This document shows, piece after piece, positions 1 through 9,300 of a DNA stretch of 64,000 bases. The stretch comes from UBA5336 sp039815055 (lineage in GTDB: Bacteria; Pseudomonadota; Alphaproteobacteria; Caulobacterales; Hyphomonadaceae). The DNA is taken from positions 1 through 64,000 of the forward strand of contig JBCCAA010000002.1 in the NCBI GenBank assembly GCA_039815055.1, in the 5' to 3' direction. The stretch's first letter is position 1, and the number at the start of each line of letters is the position of its first letter. A model generated the notes under the pieces. The model did no database searches. It was not told where the DNA came from and worked only from the letters and a program-made list of their open reading frames with translations. The position numbers were made by a program, and so were the translations under genes.

Positions 1-1
1 G

Positions 2-265
2 TTGCCCATGGGCCGATGGATGATGACTGTGGTTGAGCGCGATAATGCGGCCCTCCAATTGCGCAGCGAAGAGCATGGCGGCCCGGTAAAACTCTATCAC
101 CACCGCCTGAATGTGGTCCGACTTGATGGGAACTTATGTCAATACACTGATACTTGCGACGTGAACGCCGGCTGGCTAACGCCTCTGATCGCGCCCATGT
201 TTCAATCCATGTACGAAAAGCGCCATGAGATGCGACGCAAGCGTTTGGAGGAGCGTGCCCCATGA
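2..265 (+). CDS. 3' end of a gene, possibly SRPBCC-fold protein (partial)
   Basis: The reading frame is open to the left edge, so the true start lies outside the window and only about the last 87 residues are seen. The tail pattern (a beta-strand-rich stretch, then a helix with WLTPLIAPMF and a basic end rich in Arg) resembles the C-terminal helix of SRPBCC/polyketide cyclase-like hypothetical proteins, but this is a weak resemblance. Its TGA overlaps the ATG of the next gene by four bases (ATGA), so the two are probably translationally coupled and the product may act with the acyl-CoA dehydrogenase. Confidence 0.5.
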   Translation: MPMGRWMMTVVERDNAALQLRSEEHGGPVKLYHHRLNVVRLDGNLCQYTDTCDVNAGWLTPLIAPMFQSMYEKRHEMRRKRLEERAP

Positions 266-1428
266 CTGAAACCAGTTTCGCCAACGAGCCAGACCACGTC
301 ACGGAGATCCGCCGCCAGCTCCAGCGTTGGGTGGCCGAGAGAATGCCACGTGAAAAACGGATCGCCTGGGACAAGGCCGCCAACTGGGATCGGGACATCT
401 TCAAGGAGATCGCCGAGATGGGCCTCATCGGTCTGACCATCCCCGAGGCGTATGGCGGCGCAGGCCAGGACATTTATGCCGCAGCAGCTGTCATCGATGA
501 GCTGTGCCAGGGCGGCCCGACCATTGCCGGGCCGTATATTCACGCCGCTTTTTATGGCGGAATGAACATCTCGGAGAACGGAACACAGACCCAAAAAGAA
601 ACCTACCTTCCCAAACTCGCAAGCGGCGAGATGTTCTTCTGCTACGGCCTGTCTGAACCCAATGTCGGCGGCGACCTGACCAGCGTTGAAACCCGCGCGG
701 AACGCGACGGCGATGAGATTGTCATCAATGGCTCGAAACGCTGGTGCACGGGCGCGGAATGGAGCGACTATATTTATTGCCTGGTGCGCACCGGACCGGA
801 AGAGGAAAGGCGCAAGAACCTCACCTTCCTGCTGGTCCCGACCAATGCGGAAGGTATCTCCATGCAGCCGCTGGAACACTCTAACCTTCGCTACACCAAA
901 TCCATGGATGTCTATTTCGACGATGTCCGTATCCCAATGGAAAACATTGTCGGCGGCGAGGAGAACTGGAACCGCGGATTTCAGATGCTCACCGGCCGGG
1001 CGCTAGATGTGGAAAAAATCGAAATCACCGCAGTCGCTTATGGTATCGCCCGCGCTGCGGTGGCCGAGGCCTGGCAATATGCGCAAGAGCGGGTGCAGTT
1101 CGGCAACCCCATTGCTGGCCACCAGGCCATCCGCCACAAACTGGTCACCGCGCGCACCAAACTCGCCGCTTGTCGGCATATGCTCTATCACGGCGCCTGG
1201 CTCGCCAATGAGGGCTTGCCCTGCTCCGCGGAAACCTCCATGGCGAAACTGTTCGTGGCCGATACCGGCGTCGAGATCGCGCTGATATGCCAACAGGTGA
1301 TGGGCGCCTATGGCCTCTCAGACGCCTATGACATGGAACGTTGCGTGCGCGACTTGCTCGGCATGCCCATCGTCGGCGGGTCAAGCGATATGCAGAAGAA
1401 CAACCTCGCCGGCATGTGGCGACTTTAG
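262..1428 (+). CDS. Acyl-CoA dehydrogenase family protein
   Basis: A 388-residue flavoprotein of the acyl-CoA dehydrogenase fold, predicted to use FAD to oxidise an acyl-CoA at the alpha-beta bond. Family landmarks are the N-terminal helical domain with PEAYGGAG (residues 61-68), the middle beta-domain with YGLSEPNVGGD (128-138), and the C-terminal helical domain with the R-x-QFG segment near 277-281. At the place of the usual catalytic Glu (IYEGTS in many family members) the protein has IVGGSS (370-375), so that Glu is missing. E251 in LDVEK aligns with the alternative catalytic Glu of isovaleryl-CoA dehydrogenase. Substrate is unknown. It starts inside the stop codon of the upstream gene. 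Confidence 0.85.
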   Translation: MTETSFANEPDHVTEIRRQLQRWVAERMPREKRIAWDKAANWDRDIFKEIAEMGLIGLTIPEAYGGAGQDIYAAAAVIDELCQGGPTIAGPYIHAAFYGGMNISENGTQTQKETYLPKLASGEMFFCYGLSEPNVGGDLTSVETRAERDGDEIVINGSKRWCTGAEWSDYIYCLVRTGPEEERRKNLTFLLVPTNAEGISMQPLEHSNLRYTKSMDVYFDDVRIPMENIVGGEENWNRGFQMLTGRALDVEKIEITAVAYGIARAAVAEAWQYAQERVQFGNPIAGHQAIRHKLVTARTKLAACRHMLYHGAWLANEGLPCSAETSMAKLFVADTGVEIALICQQVMGAYGLSDAYDMERCVRDLLGMPIVGGSSDMQKNNLAGMWRL

Positions 1429-1473
1429 CGGCCCACCCTTGCCTTCCTCTCGATTCGCCAACATTTATTGACG

Positions 1474-2370
1474 ATGGCGCTGACCGATCCAGAAACCGAA
1501 TACCCATCGCTGTCTTATGCGGACTATTTCGAGCATCCGCTGAAGAAGCGCTTAGTGCGTGCGGTGGAGAAGTTTTCCGGCCAGCCCAAAATCCAGAAGC
1601 TCTATTACCAGTACAAAGACGACCTACAGCACATGCCGTTCTTCCAGGCGGCCATCAAACTGCTGGAGCTGCGCGTCGATATTGATGTGTCACGCCTCAG
1701 CGGCATCCCGAAAACCGGTCCACTGGTGGTGGTGGCCAATCACCCGTTCGGCGTGCTCGATGGCCTGGTCATTTGCTATCTGCTGAGCCTGATCCGCACC
1801 GATTTCAAAGTGTTGACAAATGCCGTGCTCGATGGCGCTCCCGAGGCGCATGACTGGATCCTACCCATAGATTTCAACACCACGAAAGAAGCCCAGGCGA
1901 CCAATATCGCCACGCGCAAGGAAAGCCTGGAACGGCTGAAGCGCGGCGAATGCATCGTCGTGTTTCCTGCGGGCGGGGTCTCCACGGCGCCGACCCTGCT
2001 CTCACGCGCGGCTGTCGATGACACGTGGAAGCCTTTTACCGCCAAACTGATCACCCAGTCCGGTGCCGATGTGGTGCCGGTGTATTTCGAGGGCCAGAAT
2101 TCGCGTCTGTTCCAGCTCGCCAGCCATATGTCGATCGAATTGCGCCTCGCACTCGTTTTTCGCGAAGTGAACCGGCGGCGCGGCAAGCGTATGCCAGTGC
2201 ATATTGGCGAGGTGCTCACCCCGGAAGACCTCGCCAATGCGGGCAAACGAGCCGAGCTGATGCGGTTCCTGCGCGAGGCGACTTATTCCATGGCACCAGA
2301 GAGGCTCCAGGGCCCCATTGCCCGGGCTGAGCGCCGCTGGGCGGAAAAGACGCCAAAAATCTTTCGGTGA
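1474..2370 (+). CDS. Lysophospholipid acyltransferase family protein (PlsC-like)
   Basis: About 298 residues. The NHPFGVLDG segment supplies the HX4D acyltransferase motif, and FPAGGVST fits the second conserved block. This fold transfers acyl chains from acyl-ACP or acyl-CoA to lipid acceptors at the inner face of the cytoplasmic membrane. The long N-terminal extension before the HX4D motif is like the hemolysin-type or ornithine-lipid acyltransferases, so the acceptor could be lyso-ornithine lipid or lysophosphatidate; the sequence does not decide. ATG at 1474 is preferred to an in-frame TTG six bases upstream. It sits between two acyl-CoA dehydrogenase-fold genes on the same strand. Confidence 0.8.
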   Translation: MALTDPETEYPSLSYADYFEHPLKKRLVRAVEKFSGQPKIQKLYYQYKDDLQHMPFFQAAIKLLELRVDIDVSRLSGIPKTGPLVVVANHPFGVLDGLVICYLLSLIRTDFKVLTNAVLDGAPEAHDWILPIDFNTTKEAQATNIATRKESLERLKRGECIVVFPAGGVSTAPTLLSRAAVDDTWKPFTAKLITQSGADVVPVYFEGQNSRLFQLASHMSIELRLALVFREVNRRRGKRMPVHIGEVLTPEDLANAGKRAELMRFLREATYSMAPERLQGPIARAERRWAEKTPKIFR

Positions 2371-2405
2371 TATGCTAAGGTCGCTGAACAGGATGGGAGA
2401 TTAAA

Positions 2406-3578
2406 ATGGCCGATAGCGAACACGCCCCGGACCTCATGGCCGCACTTGCGCCACTGCTTCCGCAAATCGCTGAACGCGCACCTGAAATCGAGAACGTTCG
2501 CCGTTTGCCCGCCGATCTCGCCCAAAAGCTCGCCAACATCGGCGTGTTCCGGATGGTAACACCCGCCTACCTCGGCGGTTTGGAGCTTAGCCCACGTGAG
2601 ATTGTTGAGGTGACCGAAGCCGTGGCCACCGCCGATGCCAGCGTCGGATGGTGCACCATGATCGGCGCCACAACGGCCTTGAACGCAGCTTACATGTCTC
2701 CGGACGCCGCTCATGAAGTCTATAACGACCCCAAGATCATCACGGGCGGTGTTTTTGCGCCCATGGGCAAAGCCTGGGATGAGGGTGACCATTTCCGCGT
2801 GACCGGGCGGTGGCAGTGGGGATCAGGCTCGGCAAACTGCACATGGCTGTGCGGCGGCTGTATGGTCTATGAGGACGACAAATTGCTCCGCCTGCCGTCT
2901 GGCGCGCCGGAAAACCGGATGATGGTGTTCCCCGCAAGCGAGGCCGAGCTGATCGACACCTGGCATACGATGGGGCTGCAGGGCACCGGCTCTGGCGACA
3001 TCGCGGTGACAGACATCAAAGTGCCCAAGGGTCGATCTGTGTCCCTCGTGGCCGACGCGCCGACCACCGACAGCCCACTGTTCAAATTCCCGGCGTTTGG
3101 GCTTTTGTCGCTTGGCGTCGCTGCCGCCGCCATGGGCAATGCCCGCGGCGCGCTGACTGCGTTCAAAGACCTGGCGCTTGGGAAGAAAAATCAGGGCTCC
3201 AGAAAAACCCTGGCCGAGCGGGCGCCGATCCAGATCGACTACGCCAAGATGGACGCCGCGCTCAACGCTGCGAGGGCTTACCTCTTCCACGAAATCGACC
3301 AGACCTGGGACGTTGCCCAAAACACTGACGGCGAAATTCCCATGGAGCGCCGCGCCGACTTGCGCCTGGCTTGCACGCATATGGTCCGCACGGCGGCTGA
3401 TGTCTGTCGCACCGCCCATGACCTGGCTGGGGGTGTGGATGTCTACTCCAACAGCGAGATTCAGCGCCGGTTCCGCGATGCCCATGCCATGACCGCGCAC
3501 ATCGTCACGGCGCCAGCAACTTATGAGCTGATTGGTCGAATTCTACTCGATCAGTCCACAGACGGAGCTATGGTGTAG
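2406..3578 (+). CDS. Acyl-CoA dehydrogenase-fold flavin monooxygenase-like protein
   Basis: A 390-residue protein of the acyl-CoA dehydrogenase superfamily. Residues such as VTEAVATADASVGWC and the WQWGSGS and HTMGLQGTGSGDI blocks are characteristic of the group that includes two-component flavin monooxygenases (HsaA/HpaB-like) rather than true acyl-CoA dehydrogenases. Such enzymes receive reduced flavin from a separate reductase, and no reductase gene is seen nearby. GGGAG about seven bases before the ATG supports the chosen start. The substrate cannot be read from the sequence; an aromatic or sulfur compound is possible. Confidence 0.75.
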   Translation: MADSEHAPDLMAALAPLLPQIAERAPEIENVRRLPADLAQKLANIGVFRMVTPAYLGGLELSPREIVEVTEAVATADASVGWCTMIGATTALNAAYMSPDAAHEVYNDPKIITGGVFAPMGKAWDEGDHFRVTGRWQWGSGSANCTWLCGGCMVYEDDKLLRLPSGAPENRMMVFPASEAELIDTWHTMGLQGTGSGDIAVTDIKVPKGRSVSLVADAPTTDSPLFKFPAFGLLSLGVAAAAMGNARGALTAFKDLALGKKNQGSRKTLAERAPIQIDYAKMDAALNAARAYLFHEIDQTWDVAQNTDGEIPMERRADLRLACTHMVRTAADVCRTAHDLAGGVDVYSNSEIQRRFRDAHAMTAHIVTAPATYELIGRILLDQSTDGAMV

Positions 3579-3585
3579 GCGCCGC

Positions 3586-3614
3586 CTTGCATGTCGGCGC
3601 GTTCCGCCCCACAT
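3586..3614 (+). promoter_or_regulatory. Possible heat-shock (RpoH) promoter of dnaJ
   Basis: CTTGCA at 3586-3591 and CCCCACAT at 3607-3614 are separated by 15 bases, close to the alphaproteobacterial sigma-32 pattern (CTTG-type -35, CCCCAT-type -10). It lies 42 bases before the dnaJ start, where a heat-shock promoter would be expected. The call rests on pattern only. Confidence 0.25.
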
Positions 3615-3656
3615 CCGGCCTGCAATCAGACACAATAGATTTCCCGGTCAGCCAGC

Positions 3657-4823
3657 ATGAGCAAACGCGACTATTATGAGATTCTCGGCGTCGAACGCGG
3701 CGCTGACGAAAAGACGTTGAAATCGGCCTACCGTAAGCTGGCCTTGAAGTATCACCCTGATCAAAACCCCGGCGATGACGCCGCCGAGGCCATGTTCAAG
3801 GATGTGGGTGAGGCCTATGCGGTGTTGTCAGATGCTGACAAGCGAGCCGCCTATGACCGCTTTGGCCATGCTGCCTTTGAGAATGGCGGCGGCGGCGCTG
3901 GCGGAGGGCCATTCGGGGGTGTGGATCCCGGCGACCTGTTTGAAAATATTTTCAGCCAGGTCTTCGGTGGCGGTGGTGGCGGCGGCGGATTTGGCGGCCG
4001 GCGCGGTGGCCCGGCGCGCGGCGCTGATCTGCGCTACGATCTCGAAATCTCCCTCGAAGACGCCTTCCGCGGACGCGACACGACGATCACCGTTCCAACA
4101 CAGGTTGAATGCGGCACGTGTGACGGTACAGGCGCTGAACCCGGCACCTCGTTGGACACATGCGGCATGTGCGGCGGCTCGGGGCGCGTTCGCGCTCAAC
4201 AGGGCTTCTTCACGATGGAGCGCACCTGCCCGCGGTGTTCCGGGCGAGGCAAGGTGATCCCTCATCCGTGCAAGACCTGCTCTGGCACCGGACAGGTACG
4301 CCAGAACCGCGAACTCTCAGTTGCAATCCCGGCTGGTGTTGAAACCGGCATGCGTATTCGTCTCACCGGCGAGGGCGAAGCAGGCCAGGCTGGCGGACCA
4401 CGCGGCGATCTCTATATTTTCATCGAAGTCGCTGAACACGATATCTTCGAGCGCGACGGACCAAACCTGTATTGCCGCGCCCCCGTGCCGATGGCGACAG
4501 CCGCGCTCGGCGGACAGATTGAAATCCCCACGATTGATGGCGGCCGCACCCGCGTAACCATCCCTGAAGGTGCCCAGACCGGGCGTAAACTCAGGCTAAA
4601 GGGAAAAGGCATGCCGCCGGTTCGTGGCAGCGGCAATGGCGATCAGTTCGTTGAGGTGTTCGTGGAAACCCCGCGCAACCTGTCGGCGCGCCAGAAAGAA
4701 CTGATGCGCGAGTTTTGCGAATGCTCTGGCAGCGATTGCCACCCTGAAAGCGAAGGCTTCATGGGCCGGGTGAAAAAATTCTGGGACGACCTGTCAGGCG
4801 TCGACGAGCAGCGCCCACACTAA
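3657..4823 (+). CDS. dnaJ: Molecular chaperone DnaJ (Hsp40)
   Basis: Co-chaperone that binds unfolded proteins and stimulates the ATPase of DnaK. Full domain order is present in 388 residues: J domain (1-70) with HPD at 33-35, a Gly/Phe-rich linker with long glycine runs (about 78-120), four zinc-binding CXXCXGXG repeats (CGTCDGTG, CGMCGGSG, CPRCSGRG, CKTCSGTG), then the two C-terminal substrate-binding beta domains. dnaK and grpE are not beside it, which is less usual for alphaproteobacteria where dnaK-dnaJ pairs are common, so this could be a second DnaJ. The stop codon overlaps the convergent serine hydrolase stop by four bases. Confidence 0.95.
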   Translation: MSKRDYYEILGVERGADEKTLKSAYRKLALKYHPDQNPGDDAAEAMFKDVGEAYAVLSDADKRAAYDRFGHAAFENGGGGAGGGPFGGVDPGDLFENIFSQVFGGGGGGGGFGGRRGGPARGADLRYDLEISLEDAFRGRDTTITVPTQVECGTCDGTGAEPGTSLDTCGMCGGSGRVRAQQGFFTMERTCPRCSGRGKVIPHPCKTCSGTGQVRQNRELSVAIPAGVETGMRIRLTGEGEAGQAGGPRGDLYIFIEVAEHDIFERDGPNLYCRAPVPMATAALGGQIEIPTIDGGRTRVTIPEGAQTGRKLRLKGKGMPPVRGSGNGDQFVEVFVETPRNLSARQKELMREFCECSGSDCHPESEGFMGRVKKFWDDLSGVDEQRPH

Positions 4824-5971
4824 GGCGTTGCCACCTCTGGAAACGCGCGGGCAACGGCCTGGCACCAGTTCATCAACGCGACCCAGTTTTCGCGGCTGTT
4901 GGTCATAACGCCGGTACGTACAATCACAAGATCGCGTGACGGCACGATCCAGACCACCTGACCTTCACTGCCCTGGGCGGCATATGCATCCCAGGGACCA
5001 TCGTCAGGTGATCGCTGGGCGTGGCTGGCCAGGTTTGGTGGCACAACCCGCCAGAACCCGGCGCCATAGACATTGCCATCATCAGTCTCAGATCCGGTTC
5101 GCGCCCAGTCCGTCCAGCCCTCAGGCAGCACCCGTTCAGCGTCCCAAAGGCCATCGTTGAGATACAACAGCCCGAACTTCGCCCAGTCGCGGGGCGTGGC
5201 CCACATCATAGCGCCGGTGAGGGGTGTGCCGGACGGGTCAAACTCCACGACGACATCCATTCCGATGCGATCAAACAGGATCTCATCATAGCGGGTCTTG
5301 ATGGCCACGGGTTCCAGGTCCTGTGCGCCGGTGAGGCGCCGCCCAAGGGCTTCTCCGACGAGGATTGTGCTGCCTGTATTGTAGTTCCAATGTCGGCCTG
5401 GCGGGCGCAACGTGCCGCGGCTGGTGATGTAGTCCAACACGTCGAACCTGCCTCTCCCGGCGAGCATCTGTACCGCGTCATTCCCAGTGAGGCTGAGCGC
5501 CTGCACCTCTTTCCACGCCATGCCGTCCGTCATCTCTACCCATTGGCGCCAGGGAATGTTGGACCGGGAATCGCCGGCGGGAAAAGCAGACGGCATTGGG
5601 GCATCAATGTCTGCCACCACACCGTCGCGAACGGCTGCGCCGAGCAGGGCCTGGTTCACAGACTTCGCCAACGACCAAGAGATTTGCCGCGTATCGGCGT
5701 CAAAGCCTTCAGCGTATTGTTCGAACACGATTTGCCCGCCGTGAACGACAACCAAGGCGCGCGTTTCCCCCATCCTTTCATCTCGCTGTCTCATGAACAG
5801 ATCGATGGCGAGCGACTCTACGCCTGGCTTCACAGTGTCGGGCAGTTCACCCAGTGACCAATTGGTTGTTGGCCATGTCGGATCCGGATTGACGGTCTGG
5901 GCGGTCACCGCTGGGGGCGTGACGATGAGCGCGACCATGGCGCCGAGCGCCTTGACCAAGTTGATAATCAT
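4820..5971 (-). CDS. Serine hydrolase, beta-lactamase class C fold
   Basis: A 383-residue exported protein with an N-terminal signal peptide (hydrophobic 8-20, likely cleavage after VTAQ). The SxxK nucleophile motif is SLAK at 100-103, and the conserved Tyr is probably Y197 in WNYNTG. The family covers DD-peptidases, esterases and 6-aminohexanoate-dimer hydrolases, and this protein looks most like the last group (NylB-like) in architecture; the substrate is not known. GGGGAG seven bases before the ATG is a good ribosome binding site. Only 24 bases separate this start from that of the divergent small gene at 5996, and the stop overlaps dnaJ. Confidence 0.85.
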   Translation of the reverse strand: MIINLVKALGAMVALIVTPPAVTAQTVNPDPTWPTTNWSLGELPDTVKPGVESLAIDLFMRQRDERMGETRALVVVHGGQIVFEQYAEGFDADTRQISWSLAKSVNQALLGAAVRDGVVADIDAPMPSAFPAGDSRSNIPWRQWVEMTDGMAWKEVQALSLTGNDAVQMLAGRGRFDVLDYITSRGTLRPPGRHWNYNTGSTILVGEALGRRLTGAQDLEPVAIKTRYDEILFDRIGMDVVVEFDPSGTPLTGAMMWATPRDWAKFGLLYLNDGLWDAERVLPEGWTDWARTGSETDDGNVYGAGFWRVVPPNLASHAQRSPDDGPWDAYAAQGSEGQVVWIVPSRDLVIVRTGVMTNSRENWVALMNWCQAVARAFPEVATP

Positions 5972-5978
5972 CTCACTA

Positions 5979-5989
5979 CTCCCCGGAGG
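5979..5989. promoter_or_regulatory. Back-to-back ribosome binding sites of two divergent genes
   Basis: GGGGAG (minus strand, 5984-5979) serves the serine hydrolase start at 5971, and GGAGG (plus strand, 5985-5989) serves the gene starting at 5996. The two sites abut without a gap, and the plus-strand site has a six-base spacing to TTG 5996 but twelve to ATG 6002, which favours the TTG start. Confidence 0.55.
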
Positions 5990-5995
5990 TCAGGA

Positions 5996-6325
5996 TTGAA
6001 AATGGGCTACGCCATGAAATGGGTCAAAGGCATTTTACTGACAGTGGTCATGCTGGGCGTGATTGCCGCCCTGTTCTGGCAATTCTGGCTCAAGGATCAG
6101 GTCGACTTTCTCCACATCGCTGCCGCCTTTGGTGCCAAGCAAACCTGCTCCTGCGTGTTCGTCGCCAAGCGATCGCTGAACAGCTGCCTGAATGATTTTA
6201 CCGCTGACGTCTCAGCCTTCACTTTTGTGGAAAGCGACGCGGCAGTTGAGGCCAGCCTGTTTGATGGTCGAATCTCGGCACGGGCTGAGCACACGCCCGG
6301 CCTTGGCTGCGCCCTCGTGAACTAG
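5996..6325 (+). CDS. Small membrane-anchored protein with conserved cysteines
   Basis: A 109-residue protein with one N-terminal hydrophobic segment (about residues 11-29) and a short outside domain carrying AKQTCSCVFVAKR, then a third Cys in LNSCLND and a fourth in LGCALVN. I do not recognise a named family, though small proteins of this type occur beside NylB-like serine hydrolases, as here. The Cys pattern suggests a periplasmic disulfide-bonded domain. TTG is preferred as start because of the ribosome binding site spacing; ATG 6002 is the alternative. It is divergent from the hydrolase with only 24 bases between starts. Confidence 0.6.
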   Translation: MKMGYAMKWVKGILLTVVMLGVIAALFWQFWLKDQVDFLHIAAAFGAKQTCSCVFVAKRSLNSCLNDFTADVSAFTFVESDAAVEASLFDGRISARAEHTPGLGCALVN

Positions 6326-6334
6326 GGTATCCGT

Positions 6335-9300
6335 CTAGGTCAGGCTAAGGAGCTCTGGGTCGCCGCCCTGGGCGGAAATGTTGTTCGTCAGCGTGCGCTC
6401 GGTGGCGAAGCGGTGAAGATAATGCGGCCCGCCCGCTTTTGGGCCGGTCCCGGAAAGGCCCTCTCCGCCAAACGGCTGCACGCCGACAACCGCGCCGATG
6501 GTCGAGCGGTTGATGTAGGTGTTGCCGACCGGAACAGCCGCGCGAACAGCTCGCCAGAAGCTTTCGAGCCTGGAGTGGATGCCAAGTGTCAGTCCGTAGC
6601 CCTTGGCAGACAGGGCGGCACCGACCGCTTCGATATCGTCCGGATCATAACGCACCAAATGCAGGACCGGGCCAAAAACCTCATGGTCGATCTGATCCAG
6701 GCTATTCAATTCAATGAGGGTCGGCGCAAAGCCGTGACCGGTTCTGGCAAGGTCATCTGCATTCGCTCGTTTCAACAGGTTTGCCTGTTGGGACATGGTT
6801 TTGAGGTGAGCGTCCAGCACGCCGCGCGCATCACCATCAATGACAGGGCCGACATCGGTATCGGCGAGTCCCGGATCGCCCATCACCAACTCATCCATCG
6901 CTCCGGTGAGACCTTCGATCAGCATATCGGCTGTATCGTCGGGCAGGAAAATCAAACGCAGGGCCGAGCACCGTTGTCCGGCAGAACCAAAGGCGGAGCG
7001 GATGACGTCATCGATCACTTGTTCGCGGAGCGCTGTCGTGTCGACAAACATTGCGTTGAGCCCTCCCGTTTCCGCGATCAACGGCACGATCGGGCCATCA
7101 CGCCCGGCAAGCGTGCGATTGATTGTCTTCGCCGTTGATGTCCCACCGGTGAACGCGACCCCGGCAAGCTGGGGGGCTTGAAGCACAGCGGCGCCGACCG
7201 TCTCCCCGGGCCCCGGCAATAGATGAAGAACTTCAACCGGCAGCCCGGCCTTCTGGAACAGCTTCACCGCTTCAAGCGCTATCATAGGGCTCTGCTCGGC
7301 AGGCTTGGCGACAACAGTGTTGCCCGCCGCAAGCGCTGCCGCGATCTGGCCCGTAAAAATGGCCAGCGGAAAGTTCCAGGGTGAAATACAGGCGAACACG
7401 CCGCGCCCGTGCAGCGATAGGTGATTGGTCTCGCCCGACGGCCCAGGTAAACGCTCCGGCGTTTGAAACTCGGCTTCAGCGCGGGCTGCGTAGTAGCGGC
7501 AGAAATCAACCGCCTCGCGAACCTCATCGATACCATCCTGAAAAGTCTTTCCGGTTTCTCGCGCCATCACGGCAACCAGTCTCAGCGTTGCGTCTTCCAA
7601 CACGTCACCCATGGCGCGCAAAACCGCCCCGCGCGACGCCCCGCCCTTAGCATCCCAGTCGGGCTGGGCGCGCGCCGCAACTTCAAATGCCAATGCGATC
7701 TCGGCTTGTTTTGTGTCAGCCATCGCGCCCAGCACGGTCTCAGTTTCAAACGGCACGCGTTGTTGCTGGTCAGCGCCTGTGCGCAGCGTGCCGGAAATCA
7801 TCGGACCGCCGGTCAGGGCTGGGCCTGCCGTTAGGTCTCCAATCGCTTTTTCAAGACCGGCTCGCGTGTCGGCTTGTGACAAATCCAAGCCCGCTGAGTT
7901 GCGACGTTCAGCGCCAAACAAGCGCGGCGGCGTAGGGATTTTCGGGTGCCGCCTCGGCCCGACCTCAAGCTGGGCAATCGGATCGTCGACGACATGTTCA
8001 ACCGGCACGTCATCATCAAGAAAAGCGTTCACAAAACTGGTGTTGGCGCCGTTCTCCAACAGCCGCCTCACCAGATAGGGCAACAGATCCTCATGGCGGC
8101 CCACGGGCGCATAGACCCGCACACGCGGCCCCGCCTCTGCCGCCGCAAACAACGCCTCCCCCATGCCGTGAAGGCGCTGGAACTCAAAGGCCGGGTGGCC
8201 TGCAGCCGCTGCCATGTCTTCAATCGCTGCAAATGAGTGGGCATTGTGGGTCGCAAACTGCGGGTAAATGTCCGGCGCCGCGTCCAGCATGCGCTTGGCG
8301 CAGGCCAGATATGACAGATCCGTGCCCGGTTTGGTGGTGAAGACCGGAAAGTTGGGAAAGCCCATTTCCTGGGCGTGTTTGATTTCAGTGTCCCAATAGG
8401 CGCCTTTCACCAGGCGCACCATCAGCCGTGTGTCGGTGCGGCGCGCCAGCTGAATGACACGGTCAATCACCGCCAACGCGCGCTTCTGGTAGGCCTGCAC
8501 GGCAAGGCCGAGGCCCGTCCAGCCCGCCAACTCAGATTCACCGGTCAAACGTTCGAGCAGCTTCAGCGAGATCACAAGCCGGTCGGCTTCTTCGGCATCG
8601 AGGCAGAAATTGATGTTGGCCGCCGCAGCTTGCCGCGCGAGCCTGAGAAGGCGGGGGTAAAGCTCGTCCATGACACGCGCCTCGTGCAGCGCATCATAGC
8701 GCGGGTGAAGCGCCGACAGCTTTACAGATATCCCCGAAGAGGCCTCAGGCGGCAGCGCCGGGTTACCTGCCTCCGCCACCGACTCGATTGCCGCCTGATA
8801 GGCGGTAAAGTAGCGCTCTGCGTCGGCGCGGGTGCGTGCCCCCTCACCCAACATATCGAAGCTGAAGTTGGCCGCCTCGCCGGCTTTCACAATCCGCGCA
8901 CCGCGCTTGAGCGCCTCACCGGCAGAACGGCCCAGCACGAATTGTTCGCCCATGATTCGCATGGCCTGCATCATCGCAGCTCGGATGACTGGTTCTCCAC
9001 TTTCGCGCACGAGAGAGGACATGAAATTTGCCGGCCCACTGCTGGCTGATTTGGGCGCGCCTATGACCTTGCCGGTCAACATCAACCCCCATGTCGAGGC
9101 GTTCACCAGCCAGCTGTCCGACCGGCCTTTATGGCTCGCCCAATCGCCGGAACGGATCTTTTCGGCAATCAATTCATCGCGCGTTTCCGCGTCCGGCACG
9201 CGCAACAACGCCTCCGCCAGGCACATCAGGGCAAGGCCTTCGGAATTTGACAGGCCGAACTCCTCAAGGAAGCTTTCCATCATACCTTTCTTCCGGCCGG

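Noticed and set aside
5021..5857. A 278-codon plus-strand open frame opposite the serine hydrolase
   Set aside because: The hydrolase on the minus strand has signal peptide, SLAK and NYNTG motifs; the plus frame has none.
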